A DNA stretch of 41,994 nt, taken from positions 1 through 41,994 of IMG/VR virus record IMGVR_UViG_3300033141_002362; one strand, written 5' to 3'. Every line of letters starts with the position of its first letter. Position 1 is the first letter of the stretch. Position numbers and translations under genes: made by a program. Origin of the DNA: a virus. Under the pieces are notes generated by a model, which saw only the letters and a program-made list of their open reading frames with translations, searched no databases and was not told the origin of the DNA. Positions 6,598-16,049 of the stretch are shown here, piece by piece.

Positions 6598-6801
6598 TTA
6601 ATTTCCATTTGCTGATTTCCATTTTGCTACTCTCCGTTTTTCAATACAATCCAATACGGAACAGTCCGTATCCATCATTATTCTACAACAATCCTCACAC
6701 AATCGAAACCCAAACGGACATTTAATATTATCCATAGGTTTTAAACGTTTATTGCATCGCTCACATCTATCCTCGATAAAATTTAAAATGTCGTGTTTCA
6801 A
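6598..6801 (-). CDS. Small zinc-finger protein
   Basis: 67 residues. The frame opens at a TTG (6801) inside the end of the endolysin gene, a 35-bp overlap; the first in-frame ATG would lose the first Cys pair, so the non-ATG start is preferred but uncertain. The Cys pattern is CERC (13-16), a CPFGFRLCEDCC block (about 28-39), then further Cys, consistent with a C4 zinc ribbon. The C-terminus is basic. Function unknown; it lies between endolysin and holin-like genes. Confidence 0.55.
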   Translation of the reverse strand: MKHDILNFIEDRCERCNKRLKPMDNIKCPFGFRLCEDCCRIMMDTDCSVLDCIEKRRVAKWKSANGN

Positions 6802-7195
6802 GAGTTAATACCATGTTATTAGTCCACTTTGGAGGTTCTTCTAAACTTTTGTCGTGATAGTGGTTTGCGCCATCGGTAAAATCATGAACAAACAAATTAA
6901 CAACAGAATACGCAATACCAAAACACTCCTGAAAATGTTCATTTTCCCATCGTACGTTTATTATTTTATCAAGATTAGGGTCATCCTCGTTCCAGCATGA
7001 GAACTGTTTTTTTTGTAAACAAACTTCTTTATGAGTATTTCCCCAGCGGTTTTTACTATCATGAACTCTATTATTTATTACATGTGCTATTGCTATACGT
7101 TCAGTGCGTGTGCAGATGTACCGGGCTTCACCATATAATGTTCTGGCAATAATATCACAGTCAGTTGAACCTTTATATTTACCGATTAGGTTCAT
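6767..7195 (-). CDS. Endolysin, SleB-like cell wall hydrolase (Hydrolase_2)
   Basis: 142 residues from ATG 7195, chosen because GGAGGT sits 7 bases upstream and the ATG overlaps the previous stop (ATGA). The motif ARTLYGEAR near residues 17-25 carries the catalytic Glu of SleB-type lytic transglycosylases. IAIAHVINNRV, KKQFSCW and the late GANHYH ... PPKW ... HFKFYRG follow the family order. The enzyme cleaves peptidoglycan between MurNAc and GlcNAc at the end of infection. There is no signal peptide or separate wall-binding domain, so release must depend on a holin. Neighbours are two small membrane proteins. Confidence 0.85.
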   Translation of the reverse strand: MNLIGKYKGSTDCDIIARTLYGEARYICTRTERIAIAHVINNRVHDSKNRWGNTHKEVCLQKKQFSCWNEDDPNLDKIINVRWENEHFQECFGIAYSVVNLFVHDFTDGANHYHDKSLEEPPKWTNNMVLTLETRHFKFYRG

Positions 7196-7413
7196 AATAT
7201 TAACCTCCACATTATATATCCTACGCTACTAACTAGCGCGGTCAGAACTACAATTACCACCTTCCTGAATATAGTATTGTAGATAACCTGCCTAACAATA
7301 CCACCATTGCTTTCCTTGTAAAGTGTCTCATGTATATTATTAATCTTATCCTTAATAATTTTTATATCAGCCTTAATTCCCGAAAGTAGTTCGGTATTAT
7401 CTTCTTTCGTCAT
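7192..7413 (-). CDS. Small membrane protein of the lysis cassette
   Basis: 73 residues. An N-terminal charged, probably coiled-coil helix (about residues 8-32, ELLSGIKADIKIIKDKINNI) is followed by one transmembrane segment near residues 50-72 (KVVIVVLTALVSSVGYIMW). This is the layout of XhlA-like/holin-accessory proteins. It is translationally coupled to the endolysin through an ATGA overlap. Either this protein or the 66-residue one could be the holin, with the other as accessory. Confidence 0.65.
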   Translation of the reverse strand: MTKEDNTELLSGIKADIKIIKDKINNIHETLYKESNGGIVRQVIYNTIFRKVVIVVLTALVSSVGYIMWRLIL

Positions 7414-7425
7414 TCTTTATTCTCC

Positions 7426-9339
7426 TTACCTTATGTTCTTTCCTCTAGCTGTAATTACATTCCTGCCACGAAAGGTTATAAACCTTCTCCATGTTGACCT
7501 TAGGATGTCCATTATAGACTGTTCCGAATCTGCCTGAGATTCACCCGCTGCTGTAACAACTATAAGTTTAGGCTCCTCCCCCGCAACATCATCAGAATAC
7601 CAATATATTCGACCATCTGCATCATTTTCTATCCCTATTCTGAGCCCAAAATTACCGTATGTTGCAATGTGTCCATCTATGTTTTTATATAGGTCTGTTA
7701 TATCTAATGTATCCTTGGTGCCGTTGGCAAAAAGGCTATAACTAAAAGTTTTGGAAATTCCTGCTATATAGTCTCCGCCCGATGAATCAGCACCTGCATT
7801 ATACCAAGCACTATCGGATGAAAGTGAATCATAATTAGCTACACCAGGTCCACCAACTTCAGTACCTTCTGTCCAGTTCCGCCTCAATGGTCTTATTTCA
7901 ACATATCCATTGTCAAAATTACTAATTCCTTCTGCGGGAATCGATAGCACTAGTTCAGCCCTTACAATAGTATCAGCACCAATATCACTAAACTGTATAA
8001 GTGAACGTTTTGAAGCTGCTGCATATATTGTTGTGGCGCCACCATAATTATAAGTAGTTGCTGCCGAATTTATCCATGTAGATTTCGAGCATGTATATAT
8101 GGTTGTGTCTAAATCTTCATAATACTCTACATATAATTTCGGAGGGTCGGTTCCATCATCAGAACACCAATTTACGTCTTCATCACCATCAATATCATTT
8201 CCAACCATCTGTAAATGAAACCCGTTATCAGCATAAACACTATCTGCGCCCCTTATTTTCTTATATAAATCAGTAACATCCAACGAATCCCAGGTGCTTG
8301 CATTAAAGATGTTTGTGTTAAAGGAGAGCGTGTCATTACCATATATATCATTATCCGGGTCTTCTCCTCCTGCTGTAGTCCAGTTACTGCCTGACTTCCA
8401 AGAATTCCACGTTGCCTCTGACTCAACCCAATTCCTACGAAGTAAGCTTATTTTCAGGAATCCATCATCTGCAGTTGTCCCGCCACAATATAACCTTAGT
8501 TCAGCTTTAGTAATAATAGAGTTAGAAGGAATAGAATCTGTATTAAATCTTATCAGACTATTTTGAACTGACGTCCCCACATCATTTCTTATTGAAATTG
8601 CCCCACTAGTTCCATAATTTGTAGTTGGGTTATTATCTATTATTCTTGTAGCATCTGTAGCCGAGCCTTCATCGTGTAATACAGATGGGTCAATATATGT
8701 AGGATAGTTTTTATGATTCACCTCTACAATTAGGGTGTCCTTATTAATACTTACTGAAACAGGCACGGGTGTTTTATCTTTGAGGTATGCATATATCGGT
8801 GTTCTGAATATATCCCCAAATATTATATTATTTCCTTGAAGTTTAAAATCTAGATTACTATCGATAAGCCACTTGTATACAGTCGGTGCACTACTATCCT
8901 TAATTGTAAGAACATTCTTAACACCATGACCAAGTATTTCATAGTCGGATTTAGTGCCTATCCAAAGCTCAGATATAGCTTGATTTTTATATACACTTGG
9001 AGATTTAACAGAAACATTGACAGCGTCATATGCTACATAATTGTTTTCATGTTCCACACGCAAACCCGTAAACCCGTTTTTAAACCTCACCTTAACGGGA
9101 TTCTTTGTAACGGCATAGTTGTATCCATATGCTTCATTAGGCTTTATATTCCTATCAACGGAAATCCATTTATTACCATACTTATAGTTAAGGTTATTCC
9201 CAATAAGTAATCCATATTTACCGCCCTTCTTGCGAAACTTGATTGTATGTCTTCCTCTTGAAATTATCGAGTCTTCCTGACTATACGCTACATTTAGAAT
9301 TGTGAGGAATCCTAAAAGTATTGTGATGTATTTAGGCAT
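7426..9339 (-). CDS. Exported DNRLRE-domain protein, fibre-like
   Basis: 637 residues behind AGGAGG. It starts with a signal peptide: a Lys, a hydrophobic core ITILLGFLTILNVA, and a cleavage site AYS|Q. A beta-rich N-terminal half (to about 220) precedes two related domains, roughly 225-408 and 415-600. Each has the DNRLRE hallmarks: TTNYG or TTYNYGG near the start, 'SLIRF'/'SLIQF', 'KAELRLY', 'LRRNW(V/T)E', 'LDVTDLYK'/'LDITDLYK', and closing '..W.SDD ..PPKLYVEYYE' or 'EEPKLIVVTA'. DNRLRE domains occur in surface adhesins and carbohydrate-binding proteins. A Sec signal is unusual for a virion fibre. Its last 30 residues are basic. Confidence 0.8.
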   Translation of the reverse strand: MPKYITILLGFLTILNVAYSQEDSIISRGRHTIKFRKKGGKYGLLIGNNLNYKYGNKWISVDRNIKPNEAYGYNYAVTKNPVKVRFKNGFTGLRVEHENNYVAYDAVNVSVKSPSVYKNQAISELWIGTKSDYEILGHGVKNVLTIKDSSAPTVYKWLIDSNLDFKLQGNNIIFGDIFRTPIYAYLKDKTPVPVSVSINKDTLIVEVNHKNYPTYIDPSVLHDEGSATDATRIIDNNPTTNYGTSGAISIRNDVGTSVQNSLIRFNTDSIPSNSIITKAELRLYCGGTTADDGFLKISLLRRNWVESEATWNSWKSGSNWTTAGGEDPDNDIYGNDTLSFNTNIFNASTWDSLDVTDLYKKIRGADSVYADNGFHLQMVGNDIDGDEDVNWCSDDGTDPPKLYVEYYEDLDTTIYTCSKSTWINSAATTYNYGGATTIYAAASKRSLIQFSDIGADTIVRAELVLSIPAEGISNFDNGYVEIRPLRRNWTEGTEVGGPGVANYDSLSSDSAWYNAGADSSGGDYIAGISKTFSYSLFANGTKDTLDITDLYKNIDGHIATYGNFGLRIGIENDADGRIYWYSDDVAGEEPKLIVVTAAGESQADSEQSIMDILRSTWRRFITFRGRNVITARGKNIR

Positions 9340-9348
9340 ATTTACCTC

Positions 9349-11196
9349 CTAATAAGCCAGCATTATCTTTGGTTTCCTAATATAGACCTTATGATTAATA
9401 TCATCCGAAACTACACGCATGCGGATTACAAATGTATTATGGGCTTGTGACATAGCAGAAAAGGCTCCTATATAAGTACCCTCAAAACCATTTACACCAT
9501 TACCATAACCTGATATAGCTTCAGTCCACGAAGTTCCGTATCTATAATTGGTTGAGTCATACCATATATAATTGTAAGTTGGGGCGCCATCTCCATCGTA
9601 TCCACGAGTACCCCACCATATCCTAACACTATTCTGTGTAGAATCTGCTGTACTCGTCTTATACTGGATATAAAAAGTCTCAAACCGGTTGATAGGTGCT
9701 TGCACATCATAGTATGTATAGAACTCACCTACAAGAGATTCACCATCATAACTATACATGACAAGAGTAGGTATATTGTCAATTCCCGCTATTTCAGCCG
9801 TTAAAGTATCTGCATTTCCTATAGTTGCAGAAGTATCAAGGAATGTATAATTAATTGGGACATTAATCATAAAATTATAACCATTAGACACAGCATCAAA
9901 ACTCATAAGATGACCACTTACAAGAACTATTCTATTACCCATGTTAAGCGCTCTATAATCATTAACACTCTCAAACAAAAAATCTGTACCTCCGTTATTG
10001 GGTGGATTTATATACAAATTAGCACGGTCAATACCAGTTCCAACACTAACATCAGCATTAAATATTGCAGTACTATCAAACACAGCCGGACCACCAACAT
10101 AAACAGTATCCGCTATATATACAGTATCAGCATTCAAAGTACCGTCTACTATCACTTTTGTATGCTCACTCGCCCCGAGAGCACCCTGTCCCGCTGTATC
10201 TGGAAGGTTGTTGCCTATTCTTCCAGTAAACAAATGGTAATTAGCAAAATTATACTGTGTATCAGGTGCATCCGTGTAAATTGAGTCAAGATGTACTCCA
10301 CCTTCAAGTCTGCTATAATCCAATGCCCTAAGAATATCTGTTCTAAGTTCCCCTTTTGGAAACCCAACCTCACTTTCAAGTTCGTCCGCAGCAGTCCCTA
10401 CAAATACATACCTCGATTGTAACATACTATTCCAACCTTTAATAAAAAGTGTATCTTGCTTATCGGCTGAGAGGTATACTGTATTCTCACCTATCGCTAA
10501 AGAGTCCTTCGCCCTAACTACATCCCCAACAATGGTCTCAGCAATTACCTTGCTATTCTCTGCATTAATGACACCTGTAGAGACGTAGATGGTATCATTC
10601 CTAATATAAAACCTTTGTATACCACCCGTATAAAAACCCATAAGGTCAGAACTATGTCTATACACTATCCCGCCAACGTTTGCCGTTGTATCGGAAAAGG
10701 AAAGCATAGCCTCCATATCTGGAGGACTAATTAACATAATATACATGTGAGTATCGGACTCTACAACAACTGGTCTTAAGTCATTGAATCCATATGAATA
10801 GGTAGCATCAGCATCTCCCGCATCTACCTTAAGGTGAAATAATGTTCTTGGGGCTTTAGTATTTACCCCAATTCTATGGTCACTCGCCCGCACATATAAA
10901 GTTGAATCATCAGCAAAAAGATAATCAACTCGAATAGTGTCAAAAGCACTATCATTCAATACAGCAACAATAGAATCCCTTAAAGCAGTCCAATCAGTTA
11001 ATGCTATCTTTAAAGCTGAATCACCGCTACTATATACAAGATTTAAAACCTCGCCTTCCGATAACATACCTTTTAAAGCATTGCCTACCAGTACATTATT
11101 AAGTATCTGCTGTACTGTTAAGTCCTGAGCTTCGACCTGTGGAACAGAACAAAAGAATACCAGCACAATTAAACTTATTGTTAAAAATCTATTCAT
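9349..11196 (-). CDS. Exported tail-fibre-like beta-rich protein
   Basis: 615 residues from ATG 11196 (TAATG overlap with the upstream stop, GGAGGT 8 bases before); GTG 11202 is less likely. A clear signal peptide, NRFLTISLIVLVFFCSVPQ, ends VEA|Q. After a short helical stretch the protein turns beta-rich, with the phrase DHRIGVNTKAPRTLFHLKVD near residue 110, resembling the 'VGIGTxxPxxxLHV' motif found in phage fibres and chaperone-tipped adhesins. Many short Val/Thr/Asp/Tyr strands follow (DTVYIADTVYVGG, FDSTAIFNADVSV), then a probable beta-sandwich C-terminus. Host-binding or surface role inferred. The first few hundred residues are Ala/Asp/Ser-rich. Confidence 0.7.
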   Translation of the reverse strand: MNRFLTISLIVLVFFCSVPQVEAQDLTVQQILNNVLVGNALKGMLSEGEVLNLVYSSGDSALKIALTDWTALRDSIVAVLNDSAFDTIRVDYLFADDSTLYVRASDHRIGVNTKAPRTLFHLKVDAGDADATYSYGFNDLRPVVVESDTHMYIMLISPPDMEAMLSFSDTTANVGGIVYRHSSDLMGFYTGGIQRFYIRNDTIYVSTGVINAENSKVIAETIVGDVVRAKDSLAIGENTVYLSADKQDTLFIKGWNSMLQSRYVFVGTAADELESEVGFPKGELRTDILRALDYSRLEGGVHLDSIYTDAPDTQYNFANYHLFTGRIGNNLPDTAGQGALGASEHTKVIVDGTLNADTVYIADTVYVGGPAVFDSTAIFNADVSVGTGIDRANLYINPPNNGGTDFLFESVNDYRALNMGNRIVLVSGHLMSFDAVSNGYNFMINVPINYTFLDTSATIGNADTLTAEIAGIDNIPTLVMYSYDGESLVGEFYTYYDVQAPINRFETFYIQYKTSTADSTQNSVRIWWGTRGYDGDGAPTYNYIWYDSTNYRYGTSWTEAISGYGNGVNGFEGTYIGAFSAMSQAHNTFVIRMRVVSDDINHKVYIRKPKIMLAY

Positions 11197-11819
11197 TACC
11201 ACGTACCTCCATTTATATCTTTAATTAAATAATAAGAGCTAATACTAAGCTCGGTAATATTAGCTAACGATACTTGCCATCCAGATAACGGTATTTTTAT
11301 ATCATTACCGGGCAATGGTATGACGTATCGTGTTTCATTATGTTCAGCAGACGTATCCCAGATTTTACCATACCGATTGTATGTATACCGCATACGCCAC
11401 GTAGTCATAAGAGCAGGCAATATTCGTATCTCACGCCTGTATAATCGTTTCCAATCAAGTTTACCCTGATATACATGCACAATAGACGTGCCTATACAAT
11501 AACCTTTAATTACAAGCCATAATCGAGCCATATTCTTGTGATAGTGCCAATTACCTAAATTGATATTTCCATTATAAAGGTTGCCACCCCCATAAAGCGT
11601 ATGCCACGTTATAGCGTCAGTATTAGCATCATATATTATATGAGCATAAGAACTAATATAATCCAATACGGCAATAAATTTAGGATGTGTTACAAGGCTT
11701 ATAGCTTTTTTTATTACTGCTGGTTGTGTTTTTCCTGTATCACAAATAAACACTAATACAAAAAAAACAGTTATAGCGATAACAAAAAAAGATATAACAT
11801 TTTCTTTCGTCTTATTCAT
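11196..11819 (-). CDS. Membrane-anchored or exported protein of unknown function
   Basis: 207 residues. N-terminus MNKTKENVISF is followed by a long hydrophobic stretch (about 9-26, ISFFVIAITVFFVLVFIC), then GKTQ, which could be an anchor or a signal peptide. The rest is aromatic- and Trp-rich (WHTLYGGGNLYNGN, RLWLVIKGYCIGTSIVHVYQGKLDW, MTTWRMRYTYNRYG), suggesting a beta-sandwich of the carbohydrate-binding kind. Stop and next start share TAATG with the downstream fibre-like gene. No family recognised. Confidence 0.6.
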   Translation of the reverse strand: MNKTKENVISFFVIAITVFFVLVFICDTGKTQPAVIKKAISLVTHPKFIAVLDYISSYAHIIYDANTDAITWHTLYGGGNLYNGNINLGNWHYHKNMARLWLVIKGYCIGTSIVHVYQGKLDWKRLYRREIRILPALMTTWRMRYTYNRYGKIWDTSAEHNETRYVIPLPGNDIKIPLSGWQVSLANITELSISSYYLIKDINGGTW

Positions 11820-11821
11820 TG

Positions 11822-12442
11822 CTATCTACTTCCGTGTATATGATAATACCAATCATACAATCCATACACCACTAAAACAAAGTTCGTTATTTTACTGTAA
11901 TTATGGTTTGCTGTATCTCCTGCCGTTTTTCTTATTCTAAACTGGTATTCTTCAAAGGGTTTAGTTATTCTTATATAACCATCATGGATTACAGTTGGTT
12001 CAGTAAGCGTATCAGTTATAGTATAAGTATCAACCGAATCAACACGTCCATAATATCCAAGAGCATTGCTTGTGTGTGTATACCATTTTGTAACGCCAGC
12101 ATGGTCAATTACTATGCGTGGATAACTACCATTAGAAGATAATCCAGAACCAGATGTATCATAAGAAAACCTGTAAAAAAGATAAGAATAAACCGAATCA
12201 GAATCATATACTGCCGTCGTATCAGAAAATCCATAGTTATAGTTCCAATCTTTGGGAGCATGAAACCACTTAAGTTCAGTAATATCAACATTATAGGAAA
12301 CAGTATCAAGTTTACCACCAGCTAAATAAGAAGGTTTACATGTAAGAGAATCAAATCTTTTTACCATTTCCCTGAATTGTGTATTACCAAGAACAGGCAA
12401 ACACAAGACAATTAGAACTGTAATAAAAATTAATCTTTTCAT
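11822..12442 (-). CDS. Exported protein of unknown function
   Basis: 206 residues. A textbook signal peptide (MKRLIFITVLIVLCLPVLG, cleavage near GNT|Q) precedes a Tyr/Ser/Asp-rich beta domain (YNYGFSDTTAVYDSDSVYSY, YPRIVIDHAGVTKWYTH, IRITKPFEEYQFRIRKT). It ends WYYHIHGSR. The ATG overlaps the stop of the long internal virion protein (ATGA). No family recognised. With its neighbours at 11196-11819, 9349-11196 and 7426-9339 it forms a run of four consecutive genes with Sec-type N-termini in the place where tail fibres are usually encoded. Confidence 0.6.
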   Translation of the reverse strand: MKRLIFITVLIVLCLPVLGNTQFREMVKRFDSLTCKPSYLAGGKLDTVSYNVDITELKWFHAPKDWNYNYGFSDTTAVYDSDSVYSYLFYRFSYDTSGSGLSSNGSYPRIVIDHAGVTKWYTHTSNALGYYGRVDSVDTYTITDTLTEPTVIHDGYIRITKPFEEYQFRIRKTAGDTANHNYSKITNFVLVVYGLYDWYYHIHGSR

Positions 12443-15400
12443 ATCCTTTTCCTTTTTAATTTGTTAAGATGTACCCTAAACGGTTTACTGTTAAATCCGG
12501 GCACTATATTTTTATATTTATGAAGCTCATGAATTTTATCAGTATTTCCTTTAGCTTTTTCTTCTTGTAATCTTAACCAAAACAACGTTGCACGCGCCTC
12601 AGGTGAAACATCACCAAGAGCAAGCCACCATGCTTTATCGGGTATACCAACAAGTTTACCATATCTCTTAAATCGAGACATAAGTCTATTTTTTTCACGC
12701 TCAGGTAATCCTTTAAGTATTTCTGCACGCATTTTACGTGCTTTTGCAACTTGTTTTGAAGGCAACTCATCCCCGGGTGTCGTATAATATATTCTCGCAG
12801 CTTCTTCTATTCTTTTGTTAAGTTTGAATCTTTGTGTATTTTCTTCCTTGCGTAACTCAAAAGCCTCACGTACTTTCTCTGCGCTTTTCGCTGCGGTTAC
12901 TTTAAGAAACCTACGAACATCAGGTATACCATCAATAATTTCACCCATGACTTTTTCTTGATTATCTTTTCCTTGAATTTGTCTAATAATAGACGTTATG
13001 CCTTCACCAACAAGATACGTGTATAAGTTACCATACGTTGTATATTGAGTGAGTGCAAACTTTAATCGCTCAGGTGATGCTTTTAACGCTTTACCCGCTA
13101 TGACAAAAGCAGGGTTAGTATAATCATTATATTCTTCCTCAGGTTTTATGTCATGGTAACCTTTCCATACTTTCTCATCACGCCAGAAATCATAATTAGA
13201 GGCATACCCAAGTATAGCATCAAGCAAAGGTGGTAAAGATTCAGTTGGCATAATAGGAATAATTTGTTTAGCAGCCTCAACAACATTTTCTATATCAACT
13301 TCTTCCCCGGTAAGCATTCTTGCAAAATTCTCAAACACTGCTGTTATTGCGCGTTGCCCCTGGTCTTTTGCTAATCTTATTATGTAATGACGTTTATTGC
13401 CATCTTTATCTGTAAAACTTAATCCAGTAGTAATATTAAAATAATTTGTTCTACTATGTTCACTTATTGCATCATAAGCCTCAGGGTTGCGGGATTTGTT
13501 AGCAAAATAAAGACCCATAGTTAATGCCCCAAGCTGTGCCACTTTAAACGCAAACTCTCCCGGTGTATATTTAGCCGCACGAAATATTCCGCGTGTACCT
13601 TGAACTGCAGCATTAAGATAAGGCATAGCAACATCAAGTGCTTTAGTCCATACTCCACCCTGTGAAAAATCAAGATAGTTTCTTGCAATAGCCGTAGCCT
13701 CAACTGAAGGTTTACCATTTCGCATTGCACGTTCTCGTAAGGCTAACCTTGTCCATATTTCCGAAGTTTCACCAACATACCCAAGAACTTTTTGAACTTT
13801 AGCAAGTTTACCAGTAAGTTTGTTGGTCAATGCACCTTGATGGGTAAGGAGTGACATGCCAATTCCTTCTTCTACTGCATTTTTATACCTTCCTTTACGA
13901 AATATAGCATCAGTAGCAACAGACGCTAAATCTCTACCCATCTGAAAAGCAGCCTTAGGTGCAAATTTCGAGTACTCAGAAGTTGTCAACCAAATGTGAG
14001 CAACATCACGGAAAAAGTTAGATATAGCAAACCCCGGATTTGTCCCAGTAGCCATCATTTTGAGAAACCGTGTTCCTGAAATATTACTAATCCAATGAGC
14101 AAGCTGTGAGTTGATATGCGGGTCATTCCATATCCATTCTTTTGCAAACCAATCAGGCGCTAAAATAGATTTCGTTTCACCTTCTAGTCTTACTTTTATT
14201 ACACTAAATCCGGGTGGTGGTTTAGACGTTTTTTTACCCGATTTTAATCCAATAGCATTTTTAGGGTCCTCTATAGTAAGTTCATACAATTTCTTGTTTG
14301 CTTTATTTTCCATAGAAACACGATATGCATGTGCAAACATTTGAGCTAATCCTTTGTTCCAATCACGGTCTACAACCGCCTCTGTACCTTCTTTAAGTTT
14401 TTTCAATAACCTTGGGTCCGTCATTGAGAGTTTTCTTCGATTCATTGCCGTATACCACTCAGAATCAATATAATGTAAAACCTTTGAAGGTACATAAAAC
14501 CCCTTAGATAAAAGGTTAGCTATTTGTTCATCATTATATACTTCAGCTTCTTTAAGAATATCTAATACTTCTCTACTTGCTTTTTTGAGAATATTAGTTT
14601 TTTCATAAACTTTATTGTAAAGTTCTGGATTATTACGCTTAAGGTCACTCATCCACGTTCTAGCCTCTTCCGGTGATTTAAACGATTTATATTTAGGTTT
14701 ATAATTTTCAATCGTAATTATTCTTAACGCCTCAGCAAATTCTCTAAGTGTAACTTCATCCTCTGGCGATAACCCTTTAATTATGCGTTTATAGTATTCA
14801 TTGTATTTTATCTCAGCGGCAGTTGATGCGCCTTTCATAGTAGTAAAATGATTGAGCGCCTCTTTGGCAAGATAATGGTCCTCACTAAGTAACGCGTTTT
14901 TTGCATTAGCACTCATATCAACTATTCTGGTTTTAAGTTTATCTAAAGCACGAAATAAACTCTTATCAGAATACGCCTCAATTATTGGGTCATCCATTAT
15001 GGTTTTTTGTTTATAGCTTTCACCTACAGATGACATTTTACCTTGTTTCTCATGGGCTCGCTCAATAATCCCACGTCTAAATGCTTTCGGGTTAATAATT
15101 GTAGCCTTAGGTAAATGTTTTGTTATTATGCCCAAATTCTTCTCAGGTTCACGTAAAATATTTTGTATTTGTCTTTTATCATATCCACCTTTTTCAAGTG
15201 CATACACTAAATCAGCAGGTCTAATATTAGTCTTATTATATACATTCTTTAATGATTTAACCATCTTAAACCCGCCAATTAAAACTGCAGCATCCATAAG
15301 CTCTTGTTTTGTTGGTGCTTTACCTTCAATTAATGATTGAGACGATACTAATGCCCCAACTTCACCGGCAGTTGTAGCCCCACGTGCTATTAATTCCCGT

Positions 15401-16017
15401 GCAAGAGTTTTCTTAGTTCCAAGTAATGCCTTGCCAAATATTCTTTCACCAGCACCAGCTGCTCCTTGTGTAACAATACCAACAACAAACGATTTAGCAG
15501 TTTCCTTAAGCACACCAGTTAACCGATTAATAAAATCGTCCATACCTTCAACATCACCCTCTGTATACATATTGATTAATGTCTCTTTAATAGCAGTTGG
15601 TAACGCAAACGAAGAACCCGCTGCAATAAACGGGGCAACGGGCGCACCCACACCACCAGTTGCTCCAGTAATAGCAGCACCACCTACTAAACCACCAATA
15701 GCCATAACAGGCAAATCAGCTAAAAGATTAGAAGCTTGCATTACTAATCGTTCAGGAGTGGAAAACTCACCAGTGACCGGGTCTGGCATTTTACCGCGTA
15801 TAGCTAACCCTAAGGCAGACGATTCAAGCCCTACCTTAATTGCATCCAAAAAATCTGGATTGTTATCAATATTTCCAAAAGTATTAATCTGAGCATATGT
15901 ATCCGATGGGGCTACTTCAGATAGTTTTTTCCTGCCAGATAAAATTTCATCTATTTTTTTCTTATCATAATACTTTCCACTTCCTGGCGGAAACTCATAT
16001 AAATTGTTGTTTTCCAT
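12439..16017 (-). CDS. Large internal virion/ejection protein with LPD38-type domain
   Basis: 1192 residues. The N-terminus has Gly/Ala-rich hydrophobic segments (about 100-150, AIGGLVGGAAITGATGGVGAP) that could insert into a membrane. The middle is helical and charged. Around residues 640-830 the sequence reads MMATGTNPGFAISNFFRDVAHIW, later LRERAMRNGKPSVEATAIARNYLDFSQGG, then MPYLNAAVQGTRGIFRA. This arrangement matches LPD38, the large polyvalent-protein-associated domain found in podoviral internal proteins. The C-terminus is Lys/Arg-rich helical. Likely role: packaged in the head and ejected with DNA. It is preceded by two smaller internal-protein candidates, as in other podoviruses. The ribosome binding site is weak. 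Confidence 0.75.
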   Translation of the reverse strand: MENNNLYEFPPGSGKYYDKKKIDEILSGRKKLSEVAPSDTYAQINTFGNIDNNPDFLDAIKVGLESSALGLAIRGKMPDPVTGEFSTPERLVMQASNLLADLPVMAIGGLVGGAAITGATGGVGAPVAPFIAAGSSFALPTAIKETLINMYTEGDVEGMDDFINRLTGVLKETAKSFVVGIVTQGAAGAGERIFGKALLGTKKTLARELIARGATTAGEVGALVSSQSLIEGKAPTKQELMDAAVLIGGFKMVKSLKNVYNKTNIRPADLVYALEKGGYDKRQIQNILREPEKNLGIITKHLPKATIINPKAFRRGIIERAHEKQGKMSSVGESYKQKTIMDDPIIEAYSDKSLFRALDKLKTRIVDMSANAKNALLSEDHYLAKEALNHFTTMKGASTAAEIKYNEYYKRIIKGLSPEDEVTLREFAEALRIITIENYKPKYKSFKSPEEARTWMSDLKRNNPELYNKVYEKTNILKKASREVLDILKEAEVYNDEQIANLLSKGFYVPSKVLHYIDSEWYTAMNRRKLSMTDPRLLKKLKEGTEAVVDRDWNKGLAQMFAHAYRVSMENKANKKLYELTIEDPKNAIGLKSGKKTSKPPPGFSVIKVRLEGETKSILAPDWFAKEWIWNDPHINSQLAHWISNISGTRFLKMMATGTNPGFAISNFFRDVAHIWLTTSEYSKFAPKAAFQMGRDLASVATDAIFRKGRYKNAVEEGIGMSLLTHQGALTNKLTGKLAKVQKVLGYVGETSEIWTRLALRERAMRNGKPSVEATAIARNYLDFSQGGVWTKALDVAMPYLNAAVQGTRGIFRAAKYTPGEFAFKVAQLGALTMGLYFANKSRNPEAYDAISEHSRTNYFNITTGLSFTDKDGNKRHYIIRLAKDQGQRAITAVFENFARMLTGEEVDIENVVEAAKQIIPIMPTESLPPLLDAILGYASNYDFWRDEKVWKGYHDIKPEEEYNDYTNPAFVIAGKALKASPERLKFALTQYTTYGNLYTYLVGEGITSIIRQIQGKDNQEKVMGEIIDGIPDVRRFLKVTAAKSAEKVREAFELRKEENTQRFKLNKRIEEAARIYYTTPGDELPSKQVAKARKMRAEILKGLPEREKNRLMSRFKRYGKLVGIPDKAWWLALGDVSPEARATLFWLRLQEEKAKGNTDKIHELHKYKNIVPGFNSKPFRVHLNKLKRKRI

Positions 16018-16049
16018 AGACTAAACTACCAAGTAAATAATCCTTTTCT

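Noticed and set aside
7426-9339. Secreted host gene captured in a prophage, making the window chromosomal
   Set aside because: Both sides are continuous phage genes in the same operon with overlapping starts, and no chromosomal housekeeping gene is present.
14111-15892. Plus-strand ORFs of 70-153 residues within the LPD38 gene
   Set aside because: They are antisense shadows of a long, well-supported minus-strand coding sequence and have no ribosome binding sites.
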